From Pyricularia pennisetigena (Eukaryota; Ascomycota; Sordariomycetes; Magnaporthales; Pyriculariaceae), in assembly GCF_004337985.1 (NCBI RefSeq), contig NC_043744.1, positions 1,912,816 through 1,976,815 on the forward strand: a DNA stretch of 64,000 nucleotides. The letters run 5' to 3'. The notes under the pieces are model-generated. The model was not told the origin of the DNA, searched no databases, and was given only the letters and a program-made list of their open reading frames with translations. Of the stretch, positions 36,008 through 51,345 are shown piece after piece. The stretch's first letter is position 1; each line of letters starts with the position of its first letter. The position numbers and the translations under genes were made by a program.

Positions 36008-38963
36008 AGAAAAAGCAAAGTCGTGTGGGGCGGCTCGTTGCGCCACACCCGTCGTAAATCATGGTATTGCCCGCAATCACAAACCCAGATCTAGACTATT
36101 AGCCGTTTGCGGTATGACCGGCCATTTGGACAACACCATCCGAACGAATGTCATTACATTCCTCCACACACGTCACGTTCATCGCAAAATTGTTACCGCC
36201 AATCTCCGGCATTACCTATTGTTTTGTATTAGAGAGATGGGGGAGAAAAGAAAAAAGAAGAAAAAAGAAGAACAAAAAGTTGCGACCTGGTATTTTTTTT
36301 TTCCTTACGATGGAGTTCAGCTGCACCTGCATGTTCGTCACATTTTAGGCCACCACCTCATCCGGAGATCTGATCCAGGGGCACTCTACTATTCGTTCAT
36401 GCAGTTGGATTCGCGTTCATCTGATCTCAATCAAGACAGCTGCCGATGAGCTCCTACTGCATCATATTTCCCCCGACATACCCGACAGCAACAACACCCC
36501 TCCCACAGTACAGCGACTAATGCAAACTTCATGAATCTTTTTCAATCTAGTCGACACCATCTTTGAATCTCCCATGTAGCCTTTTCTTTTTCCACCCCTT
36601 CACTCCTGCCATCAAGTCCTTTCCCACGAATAATGCGTGCGGACTCGGGGTCCACTGTTGTTTTATTAGCGTCACCTTGCGTTTGCTAGTTGCAGAAGTC
36701 GGGCTCCTACCATAAATGTCCCACTCTTTTTGGTCGCAAAGTCCGTGGCACATCCAGGATACCTTGCACCACAAGTGCTTATACTTGTATACGTATTCCA
36801 TAGTACTACGTCGCACTACGGACTTGACGAATGGAATGACAACTCCACCATGATTTGAATATGCACATGCAATGCAAGCACTTGAAGCGAAGGCGAAAGA
36901 CCGAAACCGCAGCAAGTTTGCGCGCATGTCGCTTTGCGGACTTGTACGTACTCGATGTTGAATGATTGCAATACTGAGCATCATTCGCTATGCAGACTTG
37001 GCAGAGCAGCAGGGGTGGCAAAATATGATGTCGATATCGAGGTCACCTACCTTGCATGCATGTAATACTGTAGGTGTAGGCAACTGGGTATAGTCTTTGC
37101 ACTCTGGTCAATTGTTTTTTCACGTACAGATAACCGGCTATCACATATCACAATATCTTTCGTTGCTAACCAGGCATCACATGAGTACAAACAGAAGAAG
37201 AAAACAGTTGAGTATCATTTGTAGATATTTTTCTTTTTTTTTTCTTTTATTTTTTCTTTTTTCTCTTTTTCAGAAACTAAACTATATTCCCCACAACGAA
37301 TTGATTTCCCAAGTTGGAAACGGAGCATTTCTTCTTTGTCGTGAGAGCTTCCAAGTCGTACTCCGGCTGGGCGGGTTTTCCTCACATACGGTGTAAGTTG
37401 GTTGGCACAGCCCTTCACCGTCTACCCGGGGTTCCCCTGGCGCTGAGCTTGATGATAGTTGGAGGTGGACAAGGGGGGGCTTTCTCCAGCTGTCGGGCCA
37501 TGTCCCAATGGGGTCGCCGCTGCCTACATCGATTGATAATACTGTCATGCTGTCTGTCGGATTGATTCAGTACAATTTTCTGAGCTTTGCAAGTCTCGAT
37601 CACTTGGCCAATTGCACTATTTGACGTTGATTTAAGGTCTATCTTTGGAATTGAAGGTATATGTAGCTCAATCTACAGACAACCTTGAGGGGGCACGTGG
37701 TGGTGGGGTGATAGTTTTGTATGTGATAGTTGTCTCCGATGTACATAGAATGATAAAGTAGCAGCAACTTCTCCGCTTTTGTAGAGCATGGCAGCCAATC
37801 AAGTGATTTTCGAAATGTCTCTATCCTGAAACAGAGTCGAAACAAACACGTCCCAAAAATCTGCAGGAAAACCAAGATTCTACTTCCTTTCCTCAAATCC
37901 ACACCACCAACAAGTTTCCAACAAGATGCGGCCTGGGAAAAGCTGGCGCAAAGATTACGTGCCTGCGCCACTTTTGACACTACCTATCAAAGTGTCATTC
38001 ATTGTCATAATAAGATTCGGCACTAAAGGTGGTGGTATCATTAGGACTAGGCTAGATCAGTCGTTGTCAGTCGCGTCAGACCTGGATCCGTTTTTGCACT
38101 ATCATACGAGGTAGTACGAAGTAGTCCCTTACCTTAATCATGTCCTTACAGTAGCGGTCTCCCACTGGCATACGTAGCCGAAAGCAACACCCCTCGCGGG
38201 ATTTACAGGTCCCTGATCCGTTCCTGTCAAGAGCACGTGGCTTTGCATACCCACAATACGCAGGAACATCCACGACGATTTCGCGAGAAGTGGAGAATGG
38301 GATGGTGTGGCAATACTGACTACTACCTACCTACTCGACGAACTGACACGTTTACTATCCCCTGGTACAAGTCTTCTCTGGGTTTGTTGTTATCAACCAG
38401 ATGCGCATGCATAAAGCAAGTGCCCGGCGTGGCAATATCTTTGAGCCCGTCGGCCAGCGAGTCACAAAGAACTTTAACGACAATATTTTTTCGATGCGGG
38501 GGAAATGTGGACTGGGCGTTTGCCGCGTTTGCCCTGCTTCCTTTCGTATACTGGATACACGGTTGACTCGCTCAAACCTCCGTGGTATAGGCCGTATCGT
38601 ATGTGGTCTTGGCCAGACACGGAACCCGACTTAATACTACATAGTACAGCAGAAATTGACCCAAATCATTATTGGGTGGCAAAATGGTAGCAAACCAACC
38701 TGTACTGCACCCATGGACCAGGCTAGGCCTCTGGCATTGAGGACCCTTCCCTTTTTTTTCGCATGAAAGAACCCCGCGAACACGGGATGCAGAGCTTTGT
38801 GCCGCTACTATCCTGTCATTCCTCTGTCATCCATCCGACGCTCCACACGGCCGGGCAGTTCAGGGTTTTCCAGTATGCACTCAGCGGACGAAATCGCGAC
38901 TCGCCTCTGGTTGACAGAGTCTGGACCCTGCCCGTCCTGCTAGGGGCCGGTCTGGGGTTTCCT

Positions 38964-38986
38964 TAAAAAAAAAAAAAAAAAAAAAA
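38964..38986. repeat. Poly-A run (about 23 nt)
   Basis: A homopolymer in the gene-poor region; no adjoining element was recognised. Confidence 0.85.
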
Positions 38987-41900
38987 ACAGGCTCGGAAAA
39001 ATTCTTGACGAGCATCATTTTTTTCTCGAGTCTGTGCGCACGGGAGTGCTTTGACAGCCCGAGTCGGCCTGGTCGGATCCCAGCTACAATTGAATCAAGA
39101 AAAGACAATCCGAAAACGGCTCAAGATGAAATCGTCCTTATTGTCCCATCTCGTCAACCAAGCTAAATATTGGTGTAGCTAGGAAACGCCCACCTGTGTT
39201 CATGGTTTCTTCCCATACTAAATCGGTTTCTGGTGCAGTCTGCAGTCCCGAGTCTGAACTTCTGGGACGCCGTACCTGGAACTCAAGGGGCTTCCGCAAT
39301 TGTTACATCCATACAAGCCTTTTCCTATCTTATTGAGATGGATGGTCGCTCACTTATTCACTCATTCAAGATTCTTGCGATCTTTGTATGGAACATCCCA
39401 AGGCTACCACCCTACGGTTCAACGTGAAGGGTTTTCACAATATTGGTTGTCTAAGGGTCCGTTCACTAAACAACGTTAATATAAACCAGTGCACGTTCAG
39501 TTTTGATCAGTGGAAACATCAAAAAAAGACCCTATGCAGGCATCTGCGGAACCACAAGTACCAAAGTTTGGAATTCAGGGTTCGGCAAAACACCGCTGAG
39601 CGTTTTGAGAAAAGAAAACACATTTTATAGGAAACCCACATACACGCCTGTTCTATCTATCACACTCACACCGCTCCCCTTTAATAGCCAGGGTGGATAG
39701 TTATTACTTGCAATTCTACCTACATATATTGCTACATGCAAGTGGGACTTTTTGTTCTTCAAAGAGCAGCAATGAGGTCTCGGCCGTCCATATTTTGATC
39801 ACCTACCTTAATTACCGTCTAATTAGTCTACATGGAATACCCAAATTTTGTGGAGAAAAAAAAAGCAGGATTAGTATCCTGTATCTGATTTTGACGTCGC
39901 CTTGTTCGGGCTTTTTCTCGGTAGCGCTATCTCGCCTAAGTGACGATTATGCAGCTGCCCTTGGTTTTCGGAACTCATTATGATGCTGATATCGCCTTTG
40001 CCTTCAGCTTACATCGGCTGCTTACTTTTCGGGATAGTCGCAAACATGCAGGCAATGGAAATGTGATCACAAAAAGAATCGTTTTGGCTTCATCTACGCG
40101 TCATGCAGGCCCGTCACCAACGACCAGAACGGGGGTTTGTTTTCTTTCAGCAAGTTTTTCGATGTTGGTCACTCGGCCGAATCTCACTCGAGACTGCAAG
40201 CGTCGTCGGACATGGGGTTCACGGAGCATATTCCCACATATACTACCGTCCCAAGGTTTCGGGCTTCTTCAATAGTCCAACTACCGACTGGTAACTTGCA
40301 GATGGGGCGAACCAGAAGGGTTCTTTGGTGCGGGGCAAAGGAGCGAAAAAGAAAAAAAAATCTGCCAAGCGAGACGTGCCAGCAGGATGAAATGGGTTAT
40401 TGTCGGGGAATTTGCGTCTGTGGGCATCTTTGTCCTTGGTAGCGTACTCAGTCACACTTCCAAAGCCTATGCTCCTATCTCAGTACCTCGAGTGCTTTGA
40501 CATTGCCTGGACTTTGGCAGGCGGTCGGGGTAACATCGGAAAGGAACCAACTCAAAGGTCCGTCCGTCCGTTTGTTTGTCACCACCATTTTTATTTACGT
40601 AGATTTTCTTTTAACCCCATACCTTGCGTTTTGCTCGCTTGTCTAATCACTTTCCCGGACTTGATAATATAAAATACGGTCGACCGAGGAAATCCAATGT
40701 ACAGTAGTGCCAGAACTAAGTCTAGTGCTAGAGTTAGTTGAAGGAATAGGGGCAGTCGCAAAGTGGCCCTGTTTCCCGCAATTGCACGGAGATGTACGCG
40801 ATGTCCAATCGGTAGCCAAGACGTTGATAATTAACAGAATTTCCAACTCCTTCTCGGTTTTTTCCCCAAAAGCTCAAGGGTTATCTGTCATGTCAAGTCC
40901 ACCGGCGGTGCGAAAAAAAAAAAAAAAAAAAAAGAAAAAAAAAGAAAAAAAAAAGTCTATGACATCCTGGCAAACGGCCGCCTCGCCTGCACGTTTCCAG
41001 CGTGGGTGGCAGAAGGATGACGGATCCGACAGTGGATAAGCGTCAGGCGCGTCAGGTTTACCGCAACCGCAGGTGGGCTATTTGGGATGCATGGCGAAAG
41101 GGGGGTTAATTGCGCAGTGACAATGTAGGGCCAAGGTCCATCTCGGAAGTACTGTACTCTGGTAATTTCAATATCGTCAACAAGTTATTACTCCGCTGTG
41201 CATACTTGTAATCTACCCCTTTGAGTACATAGCCGCATTGTCCGACCTAGGTAGGTCTGGCCTACGGTCGACAGCTTTGGCGGGAGGGAGGCGTTTGTCT
41301 CACCGATGACGCAACCAAAAGCTCCAGTTTTTTGTTCGCTGTTCACCGGTGCCTTCGAAGACCTTTTCTGCAGCCTTCTTTTGTTCCTTTGCCTCGTACA
41401 AATGGTTCCTTACCCATCCACCCTTATTGCCCACTCAAGCATGAATTACCAAGTAAACGGTTCCTCAAGTGCCGGTCCTGGGGCACATGAATGAAATATT
41501 GACACCAGAAGCCTCTCTCCCCACCTCATTGAGCGAAATATTGAATGGGAAATGCCGTAGGAATGTCAGTGCAGTAATAAGCGCGGTTCAGCTACGGACC
41601 AATTCAGTCCTACAAGTCCCACTGCCCTACGGCGCTTGTGGTGCTACTTTTTTTCACTAGCGCCGGCGGCTGAATCACAGATTAGGGTTTTGTATTCCCT
41701 CGGTGTACCTCGTCTCGCTACCGACAGTATTCTCCTGAAAGAAGCGCAGTCGCCGCGGCTGTGCTGTCAGTCATGTCAAGTGTCCATCGGTAGACCTCCC
41801 CGGGGCGCGCCAGTCTCGACTAGGGACGTTTCTATCCCCCAAAAACCCCCGTTGCAAAGCTGAGAGAGCACCCAGGTGGGACCTTGAGTCTGGCAGGATC

Positions 41901-44449
41901 CCCCAGTCTCGGGGAGCCAGGGACCGGACTACCGGTGCTGGGCCCAGAGGCAAGGGGCAGGGAGCTCTAGCAAGGATGCCGTGTCTATAACACACTCCCT
42001 TATAAGTATGGTACGCAAGGTACTTCAAAACCCTTGAACCTGGAGCTTGGGCCGGAGCCGGAATCGTTCTTTTTTGGAAAGGGTTGAAATTACCAAGAGA
42101 GGGGAAACCCCAAAGAGGGGTTGTTCTGATAATGACCTTGTCTCGGGCATGCTTTTTCTATCACATTATACAATAACTTGTTATTACGCATCCCTGAACT
42201 TTAGTACCAAGTGGTTTTCACGGATATATTAAAATGCTTAAACCGGGCGAAACTTTGGGCCTGCCTTGCACACATCAACTTTTTTTTGCCGGTCGCCATT
42301 TGTTTTGAGAAACGTGGGTGAGACTCCCTTACTTCAAATCATGGACACAGTTTCTTTGCCACAATATTCAATAAGCTTGCCTCTCCGCCCAGTGTAACGC
42401 TGTACGTGGTAATTGTCTCTTTTTCTCTTTCCTTTTCTTATTTATACTTTTAATTTATTTATTTATTTATTTCACCTCTCTTTACTCTACCACAGTTCTT
42501 TTATTTCCCTTATTCGTGGGGGTTGTCTCCACGAACAGCCCTTTTGTGTCAGGTGGGGGATGATAGGTGAAAACCCCACACTGGATGGGCATGTCAGCTT
42601 CTCAGTTGGCTGCTCTGTGCTCATGTTATCGTTTGGTTGAACGAGGGAAAGAAATTTCCGACGCAGGTACAAGTGCGCGCCCTCGCTTATCCAACTCCTT
42701 TTACGGTTTTTATTTTATTTTTATTTTCGCTAATCGTCCCAAAAATCGTCTTCCACTCATCAAAGCGCACAAGCAAAGAGACTGTTTCTTAGAGTGGCAG
42801 ATGGTTTAGGATAGAAAGCCTCTTTGATGTTGGTGAGCTACTGTGGCAAAGGTAGGTTCTGTACCCCAACGTCAAGGTTGAGGAGCCCTATAAGCTTGCA
42901 TCGTCTCCAAGTGTTGGATGGATCTCATTACAAATGCTTTATGACATGTCACTTACGCCATTTCGCCATACATGAGATAACGAGCGGGCTCGACTGCTAT
43001 GCATGCTGCAGGAACGGCGTTCCGGTCCCGGATCCCATCAATTAAAGAGAGACTTATCACAGAGCTGTGCTCCCTGACTATGTCGGTGGATCGATCTACT
43101 TGCCACTTGCCAGGCTTTCTTTTTCTTTTCCATTCGACCTGTCAATTGTCAACGTTTGAAGAAGAAACTCCCCCCGCAGCAACTATCATTGCTCAGCACT
43201 ACTGTTTAATTATCGTCTCAGAATTTATGTGACAACAGTACTTCTTTTCCCAATTTTCGGATCTTGTCATTTTTGATTTCTGACCGTAGAGACAATATGC
43301 GATAGTCACATCAAAAAAAGAGGGGATCCAATTCAACAAGTGTGCGAATGACCTATAAAACTGGACACTTATGTCATGCAATCATTTCTTTCTCATTCAC
43401 CTATCTCTTCGAGGTTTCTGAGCCACCTATCACACATAATTCACCGCGATATAGGGCGGTCCAATACGCGACCCAGTGTTGACTCGTCCTGTCACATTGC
43501 GATACCTGACCATTCCCCGGCGAAGAAAGAAGCACCTATATATTACTACGTCGTACATTATAGTTGCCAAGTGCCGACTGGTTCAGTCAATTAAGGAGAA
43601 CTGGGTCTGGACCCGTGGCAAACATACAGAAAATATGGGGTGTATATGTCACTCGATATATAAACTTGGTCTCTCAGCAAGTTTGGTGGAACTGCAACCG
43701 GACCAGGTGCTTGACTTGGCGCCTGACGAATGACAGCCGGCTACCGAAAATTATGCGTGAGGCTCTGTTGTTCATGTTCAGAACAGTGATCGCCAGTTCT
43801 AAAACATGACATGGGTGGGTACATTTGAACATTGAGGAGAAGGCACTCGTGAAATACGACTTAAACTCAAAGGCACGTCTGCAACATGTAAATGCATCAG
43901 GGTCTCCAACTCAGCCTTCGCGAAAGTCAGGTAATTTTAACCAGGTATCCAGGATACTTCGGCAACTTCTCAACTCTCCAGAGTCTAGACTAGTATGATC
44001 AACCGACGCTTCACTCGTCACGCTAACTTATGCACGTATGACGGCTTCAGCAGATGAATGGCTACCTGGCGACAACCCTCATGGGCGCGACTGAGATCTG
44101 CGAAGGCCCGCCCCGGCAGGTCGAAAAAAGAAGAAAGCAAACGACGCGAGTACGAAAGAGGTAAAGACGGCGTACTGTTCCCTGGTAATGCCAGGGGAGT
44201 GACATGTCAAGAAAACCTTCCCCCACGTCGACCAGAAACCGGAAGCTGCTCGCATCTTATTTGCAAGGATTATAGAGATATAGGTTGGCTTGAAGCGGGG
44301 CTAGCTTGGTGATCACCGCAACGATGCCTCGGTGGCAGGCCGACCGACGAATGGGCGTATTACCAAGTTTTCTTGGTTTTCAACGAGAGAGACACAGAAC
44401 TATCTTGTAATCCCGAGATGTGGAGCGACAACCGACATGGCGAGGGAAG

Positions 44450-44474
44450 AAAAAAAAAAAAAAAAAAAAAAAAA
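44450..44474. repeat. Poly-A run (about 25 nt)
   Basis: A homopolymer in the gene-poor region; no adjoining element was recognised. Confidence 0.85.
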
Positions 44475-46015
44475 CGCGTCCTTGCTACTACTGTATGTCA
44501 TATTACCGGTACATGCTTGTCTATAGTTTCGTAGCAAAGCCATCAATCAGCCACACCTTACTAAGAACAACCTATGCTCGACTCGGTCAAGAGACACAAA
44601 CATAGCAAGCAATCAAGGGCCGATGAATAAGGGCATTCATTTCATAGGTGTACTATGGTGTCAGGCGAAAATCTCAACACCCCGGCACAGTTGAACTTTG
44701 CGTAATTACGCAGCAATCCCCTGTTTTTGGGAATATTTCAAAATCGCAGCACACAGGTACTTCGCAGCCTGATGGGAAATATTAATAAAACAAACAAACC
44801 CTCTAGCCCCGCGTGCTGCCCACGGCTGTACAAGGGGGTTGATTTTTACCCCTACCACCATAGTACGAGATTTTGTCTGTAATTATAGATGTTCTTGATG
44901 GTCGTCAAGCTGAGAATCAGACATCAAACGCGCGGATCGGTTTGAGTGCAGTACGAAGAAAACCCCGAAACAGTTCGCCGCAGGGAACAAAATCCTTGCG
45001 TTGCGTCCGTGATGGCGGGGCGGGGAGCGCTTCCGGAAAAGTATATTCAACAAAAGGCGGGTGATTGATTGATTAAGTTGGGTCGATACAGTGCACTATA
45101 CAGCCGATCTCGGTAGAGCCTACTCCGGAACATATCACTTTTACAGGCCTTTCAAGCAATTTGAAATATACAGTAAGAGCCAAAGACAGGATTTATGGCC
45201 TGAAGCCTGTTTCTCTAAATTTTGGTTATACCACATAATGATAATGTTTGGGTAGGTAGGCACTTTACCTCCACCCCCGCAAGACGCTGCAACTTTCAAG
45301 TGGCTACATGTATTTATTTACTGTGCTAAGACCACGACAACCCAGTGGGCCCCAGGCCTAGATAGCATCATTCTGCATCTTGCCTTTTTGCCAAACCAGC
45401 CAGCCTTCTTGTATTCATCACAAACCATTGCAACCTGGAAACCTGACCAGATTGTCTCATCACACAGCAGGCTCCCGTGCAGATCTTGAGCGATGGACGA
45501 CGCCTTCGGGGATTTTTGCGGTGATCAGAAGCACGATTTGTCCGGATTGTGCCGGGATGTTTGTGTGGTGCTTCTTCCAGTTGAGGAAATTGCCCCTCGA
45601 TCCTGCATCACCTCCTGCAGCAGTTCGCAGTAGGAGAAAAAATTTTCTGGAGGACTAGACCCCCGAAGAAGAAAGTGACAGCTCTGCAAGGGAGCGCTGA
45701 GGGGTGGCTCGACCTCAACAATCTTCCTGGATAGAGTCACTCGCTCAATTCAATACCATTAGGGGCCTTTGCTAACGCCATTCCAAATTATCAAAAATTA
45801 TTTTTCTACATACCTGCACGTCTCATGATCATGCCCAAATCAATATCGAACGGCAGGCGATGTTTACTTTTCGCTTGCAGAATGCCCAGCTAGGTGTTGC
45901 TTACAACAAACCTAGTACCTTACTTTTCCGTTGTGCCTCATTTTGTCCAGACTCTTCCCTCCTTTTCTGGGCTGGGCTCGACTTCTTCCGTACGATTCCA
46001 TCCGATGGTTATGGG

Positions 46016-46016
<1 letters not shown>

Positions 46017-46060
<44 letters not shown>
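46017..46060. repeat. Poly-T run (44 T)
   Basis: Forty-four consecutive T in the gene-poor region. No target-site duplication or element body was recognised beside it. Confidence 0.9.
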
Positions 46061-46061
<1 letters not shown>

Positions 46062-49000
46062 TGGGGTGCTCCTATGTCGAGTGACGAAAGGTGCGTTGTT
46101 GGCATCCCTCTCGCACATCTTCATACTTTCTTTTCTTCTCTTCTCCAGGGTGGTGCAAGTGCATCGGGTAGAGTGGCCTAGTCTCTATTACCTTTACTCT
46201 AATCTTGACTGTGTATGATGGCCACATGTGTCTGGTTTCGATTGCAGCATTTCTGCAACTGCATCTTGAACCCTGGACCAGGAGGTACCCCTACGTTGAC
46301 TCTTTAAACGCCAACTATCTCTTGAGAGACGACTTGGCGAGAAAAACGAGAGTGTCCTGCACAGACATTGGGTACCCCCTTTTTCTTTCTTTTTTTATCC
46401 CGAAGAGACGATACCATCATCATCCGATCATAACTATCGTCGATCTTCCAAAGTGCTCAAGCCCTGCTGCATGATGGGCGACTGCAGGTGATAGTGTTTG
46501 GTGTGCACACCGGTTTCTCGCCGAATATGCATGTGCTGGAGTTTTATCACGTGTGCAGAGCTTACAGGCGTCAGACCTCCTTCTTCCCTTGTTAGCAGAG
46601 GAGAGATCTGTTGATTCGGTCGCGACGGATCCTCGGATCCATGCTCCGGACCGAATATTCATCATGAATGATGTGTCTCGGACTCTGCATGTCGGAAGGG
46701 ATCGGAGGGCGTGCCAACATCAGACATGCGGCTAGAGGAGGTGCCTCGAACCAATCAACCAAACCATAACAACTTGAATCGGAGATCCTTCAACATGTCA
46801 ACCGACGCGTTAGTTGTTAGTCAGGAGAAAATAACCGCTAGACGTACGTCTTGGAGCTCCGAAATGAACAAGCTCTTTTTTGTCTAAGAAGGGTGCCTTG
46901 CAGTTCCTTACTTTCTCGGCAAGCAGCTCCTCACGCACTGACACAACTCCCGGCTATCATATACTCCCTGTTGATTAGGTGTATATCCCGATGCACGACC
47001 GGGCATCAAATGGTCTGATATTCCAAATGACAATATGCAGGCCGACGCAGATCGGGTTCGCTACTTTTGGGATTTACTCCTGCAATGTCACATACGTGTG
47101 CTATCGGGCTCGTGTAATTACCATAAGCACTTTTGGGTCTATTCTTCCACAACAGGCATATACTTTGCCTCATAGGATCGACCCGCCAAACCTCTGATAA
47201 CATCTCCCCAGCATTCCCTGGTCTTCAGGGTTGATTGGATCCTCTCAACTTTGCGTGCCTGTCGTTGATCGGACCGTCCACGGGCCGGGCTCGTCAGGGG
47301 ATCCCTACTTCTCGTGTGTTGGTAATTTGCTAATCTTTTGTCGTGTTGTAGTATCTAGATTTGAAGCCGTATCTTTTCTCGGAGAATCGATGGCGTGCGA
47401 ATTATCGAAGTCAACCAGGACCTCCTGCCACGAGTGGCAATCTAGCTCCTCTCTAGCTTGGTACTGCACCTTGCTGATTGTATTCGGCCCACAAAGCCTC
47501 AGGGTTCTGCACTCGATGTGCTTGAGATTGATGAATCATGAACATGAGCAAAGTAGATTTTGACAGCAAGGTGATTGGGTTGTCTCGTGACTCGGAGCTT
47601 TATCTGTCCTCTTGAGGCGAGATCCATCTGAACTCACGTATCGCTGGCATATGCAGGTATGGTTCATTGGTTGTCAAGGGATGATGTTCCTCTCGCCGGA
47701 GGAGCTTCTGTTCGATATGTTTTTGACTAAATCTTGGCGCCACATGCACGCTGCAAAAGATTGCACAACTAGCGAAATCTCGCCACCTTCATGTTGCTAT
47801 CTATGGCAATGAGGTGACCGAGCATTCGCATCGTAGGTTATACCTACTAAAGTTTGTCCGCAGACGCACGCATGCGTGTTCAAGCTAACGAATCATCGGC
47901 TACCTTTGCTGCACGTACTACTTGACAGCAAAATGTACGCGAGATCTAGTCTCCATCTCCTTCGATGGCCCAGTCCGAGAAGGCCGCGGGGGACCTGGTT
48001 CAGACTTTTACTGGTAAATGCCCAGGCCCGCGTGTCGGAGCAGCGGTATCCCAGTAGCAACTTTCATTACTGACCGAAACTCAGAAAATCCACAAAAAAT
48101 TGATATGGTTAGTGCCACCACGATGATACTTTCCGGTCGAAAAAGTCCGCCTTTTCTTCCAACTCGATTTAGAACACGGGTTGGCCCGGCACAGGGTTCC
48201 GGCTTGGGTCCCAATGGGGCGAAATTTAAGTTTGTCTGTTGTTTGATGACGAACCGGTCCTGGTGGCATGCTGCTGCTGGATCCCATGTCCGGGTTCCTC
48301 TGCTGGATGTGCAATAAATTTGAGTTTCTCCCTGCGTCGGGGGTGGCGTGGGATACCGATGGGATTAGTCAATGTGGTCGTGGTGTTGGTAGGGGGGACC
48401 CTGACGAGGTCAAGACTCGGATAGCTGTCCCAAAGCACAGCGTCCGTCGCGAGTCGGGTTGGGCCCTGTAGGCCAAAGTATACAGCGCAGATGGTTCAAC
48501 AGAAAGTCCCCAGGGTCGACGACTGGGGACAAGGGCGATTCTCCAATTATCATTCTCGCGATCGGGATGGATGCTGGAAAAAGGGATATACTCCGATGCT
48601 ATATAGTTTGTATTTGGGTATTTTAATTCTTCAGCGAGATGGGATAACCATGCGGGTTATGGGTAAGCTTATTTGCCTCCCGCACCCCCAGACAGACAAC
48701 TAGGACACAAAAGAGTAGTTGGTCACTCAGTATTTTAGGTCTAATGTAGGTGCAGACACCGTGTGCGCTAGACAAGCGCGCCAAAGTTTTTGAAGTGGTG
48801 GCATTTCAGGAGTTGGCGCTTTTCATCTTGCGTTACATATCGTCATATTCCCTGGTTGGACCCTTTGTGAAGAAATTGCAGACAAATTCAACAAGACCAC
48901 GCATGGCTACTACCTCATATACCTTGGAGTCCCTTGACTACCAGCATATGTGCAGCTACGTGTGAGCTGAGAATGCAGGTAATTTTAATCTATCTGTAAT

Positions 49001-51318
49001 GCCGTTATGCCGCCACCTGACTCGATGCCAACGCTCCCCCTGCCAAGGGTCTTTTTTCTTTCTTTTTTTTTATTCCTTTCTATTGCTTTGTTTGCTTGAT
49101 CTTTTTGGCCACGCCCAACTGCGCAACGCGTCTAATCCAGGAATCCAGGGTCATCAGGCTCATCTTGGGGGGTGCGCGACAATCTCAACGAGGTTACTTG
49201 GAGCCGCCCGGTCCCCGCAACTAGGGGACCATTATTACCAGGAGTATGTCTCCCCTGGTTGTTCTTCCCGAGGGACCCCTTCTTCTTCTTCCTTTGCTAC
49301 CCTTTTTTTTTTTTTTTTCTTTTTTCTTTTTGTTTGGCTTTCTTGGCGGTACTGGTACAAATTGTCTGGTGTACAGTGGTAGTACTCAATCAGGAAAAGT
49401 CGAGTCGTAGGCGAATCTCGGGAAAGTTGCAAGCATCTACTGCCCGAAGCTGTCCGAAAGGAATGAGAAAGAGAGAAAGAGAGAGAGAGAGCGCAGTGAA
49501 GCGGCCTCGGTTGCCCAGGGGGGGAAAGCAAAAAGAGGGAATCGAGTCAAGCGAACCCGAGAATCCTTTTGCGGATCGGGTGGGTTCAACATCTCCTCCC
49601 ACTCAGCGAGTGGTACGTAACATAACAAAAAAGAAGATTGCACAAATCTCCCGGCAGGCAAGAATAATGAATACTGAATAATGAAGTATCCTTTTTACTC
49701 CGATGACAGCGGGGCTGCTTCTTCTGGGCCTGCGTTGCGGCTGTGGGAAGTGGGATGTCGGCGCAGTGGTGGACCGCAAAGAGCACTTGAGTGGAGGATG
49801 TATTGATTACCTGATGTACCTGTATGGGCTCAAAGGGGACCCCCAGGTTTCTTACTCGGGGAAACAAGACAATGTCCATAGTTGGCCTCACAGGGAAAAC
49901 CCCAAGAGACGAACCCAGCGGGTCGGTCCATATTCTGTGTTTTGGCCACTGTGCGGGCTGTTTCTTGCAGTGACAAGAAATATTGAAGAAGTAAAAAAAA
50001 AAAAAAAACCCCGCTCACTTTCCCGGGGGGGTGTGAACAATCCCGGATGTTCTGACTCTTTTGATTTTGATTTTTTTTTCTTGACGGGGCCCCGGGAGCG
50101 TTGCGAGTCCCGTGCCGGCACGGAGTGTGGTGGGTAACGGCACGGGCGTCCGGAATGTTCGGGCCAGCAAACCCGAGATACGTCCGCCGCTGCAGGTGTT
50201 TTGGGGGGAAAAAGCATGCGGGCGTAAAGCGTAAAGAAAGAAAAAAAAATCAGGGATGGATTGGTAGGGGCTACCCTAGCATCTTTTTTCGCTTACGGCC
50301 GGCTCACCTCTCACTACCTTCCTCTTTGTCTGGATCTCGGGTTAACCACCCATGCAAGCCATGCTTAGCTTTTTTGCCTCGTCGCTCCGGAGTGAAGAAA
50401 AAAAAAAAAAGACAAGTAAATGCGGGGGAGCCCGACACGGCATAACGGGCCTCCATATTGCATTAGATCGGGCATCTCGCCGTCCTGTACCCCACAGTCT
50501 CGCCTGGGCTTTATTCCGTTTTGTCCCCGCCGAGATGTAGTAAGATGCAGCTTGCATAGAGACGGCAGCGGGAAAATGTGATCAGAGAAAACAATACAAG
50601 CAAACCAAGAAAGAGTGGCATGAGCCGGCGATCCCTTCTCGTGCAGCTCGTCCTACCACGTCGCTAGGAATCTTGGATACATCGCACTCGGATGACATGT
50701 ATGTTCATCCGGGGGTGGGCTTTTTGCAAATGCGAGACTAACATATGCACCCCGCGCTTGCTTTTTCTCGCTCGTTTGGAGAAGGGCCGAAGATGGAGGT
50801 ATGTGAAGGAGGGAAGAAGCAGAAAGGAACATTGCCACTAATGTACGATATAATATGCACAGGGCAAGCGAGCGCAACACTATACATACCATATTGTTGA
50901 TGTGGTGGATGGATGGGGACAACCGTTTGGTCGAGCTAATGCAATGCACCATGTCCAATTTTCTTATTGAAGCCATCGACAAGTTTGAGTCTCGAAGTCG
51001 GCATGAAGGCGGGAGGGTGAAAGATGATGAGACCGAACAGAGGGAGGAAAAAAAAAAACAAGATTGCGGGGAACGGCAAGCGAATGCATGACCGAATCAA
51101 GGCAGTAAGCCATACCACCCACAACCGAGAGTCGTTATGTGGTGTAGTGTGGACAGAGTCTAGTATAGGGCAGGACTCGACAGGGGTAACAATGAAGAGA
51201 AAAAAGAAGAAAAAATAAAGATGTGGTGGGCAATACCGGAAAAGGATGCCAGATCTCATTTTGTTTCCCAGCACGCCCCCCCTCCTCGAGGAGAATTTCC
51301 TCCTATCCCGTCTCCGCG

Positions 51319-51345
51319 ATCTCAGCTGCAAGGCGCTGCTGAGAT
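51319..51345. repeat. Perfect short inverted repeat
   Basis: ATCTCAGC and its exact complement GCTGAGAT are separated by 11 nt. Further GAGATG-type copies follow within 120 bp, so it may be part of a small local repeat family. Confidence 0.6.

Noticed and set aside
46165..46260. A-box-like TGGCCTAGT followed by GGTTTCGATTGC
   Set aside because: The B-box has an extra base and the flanks do not form tRNA stems.
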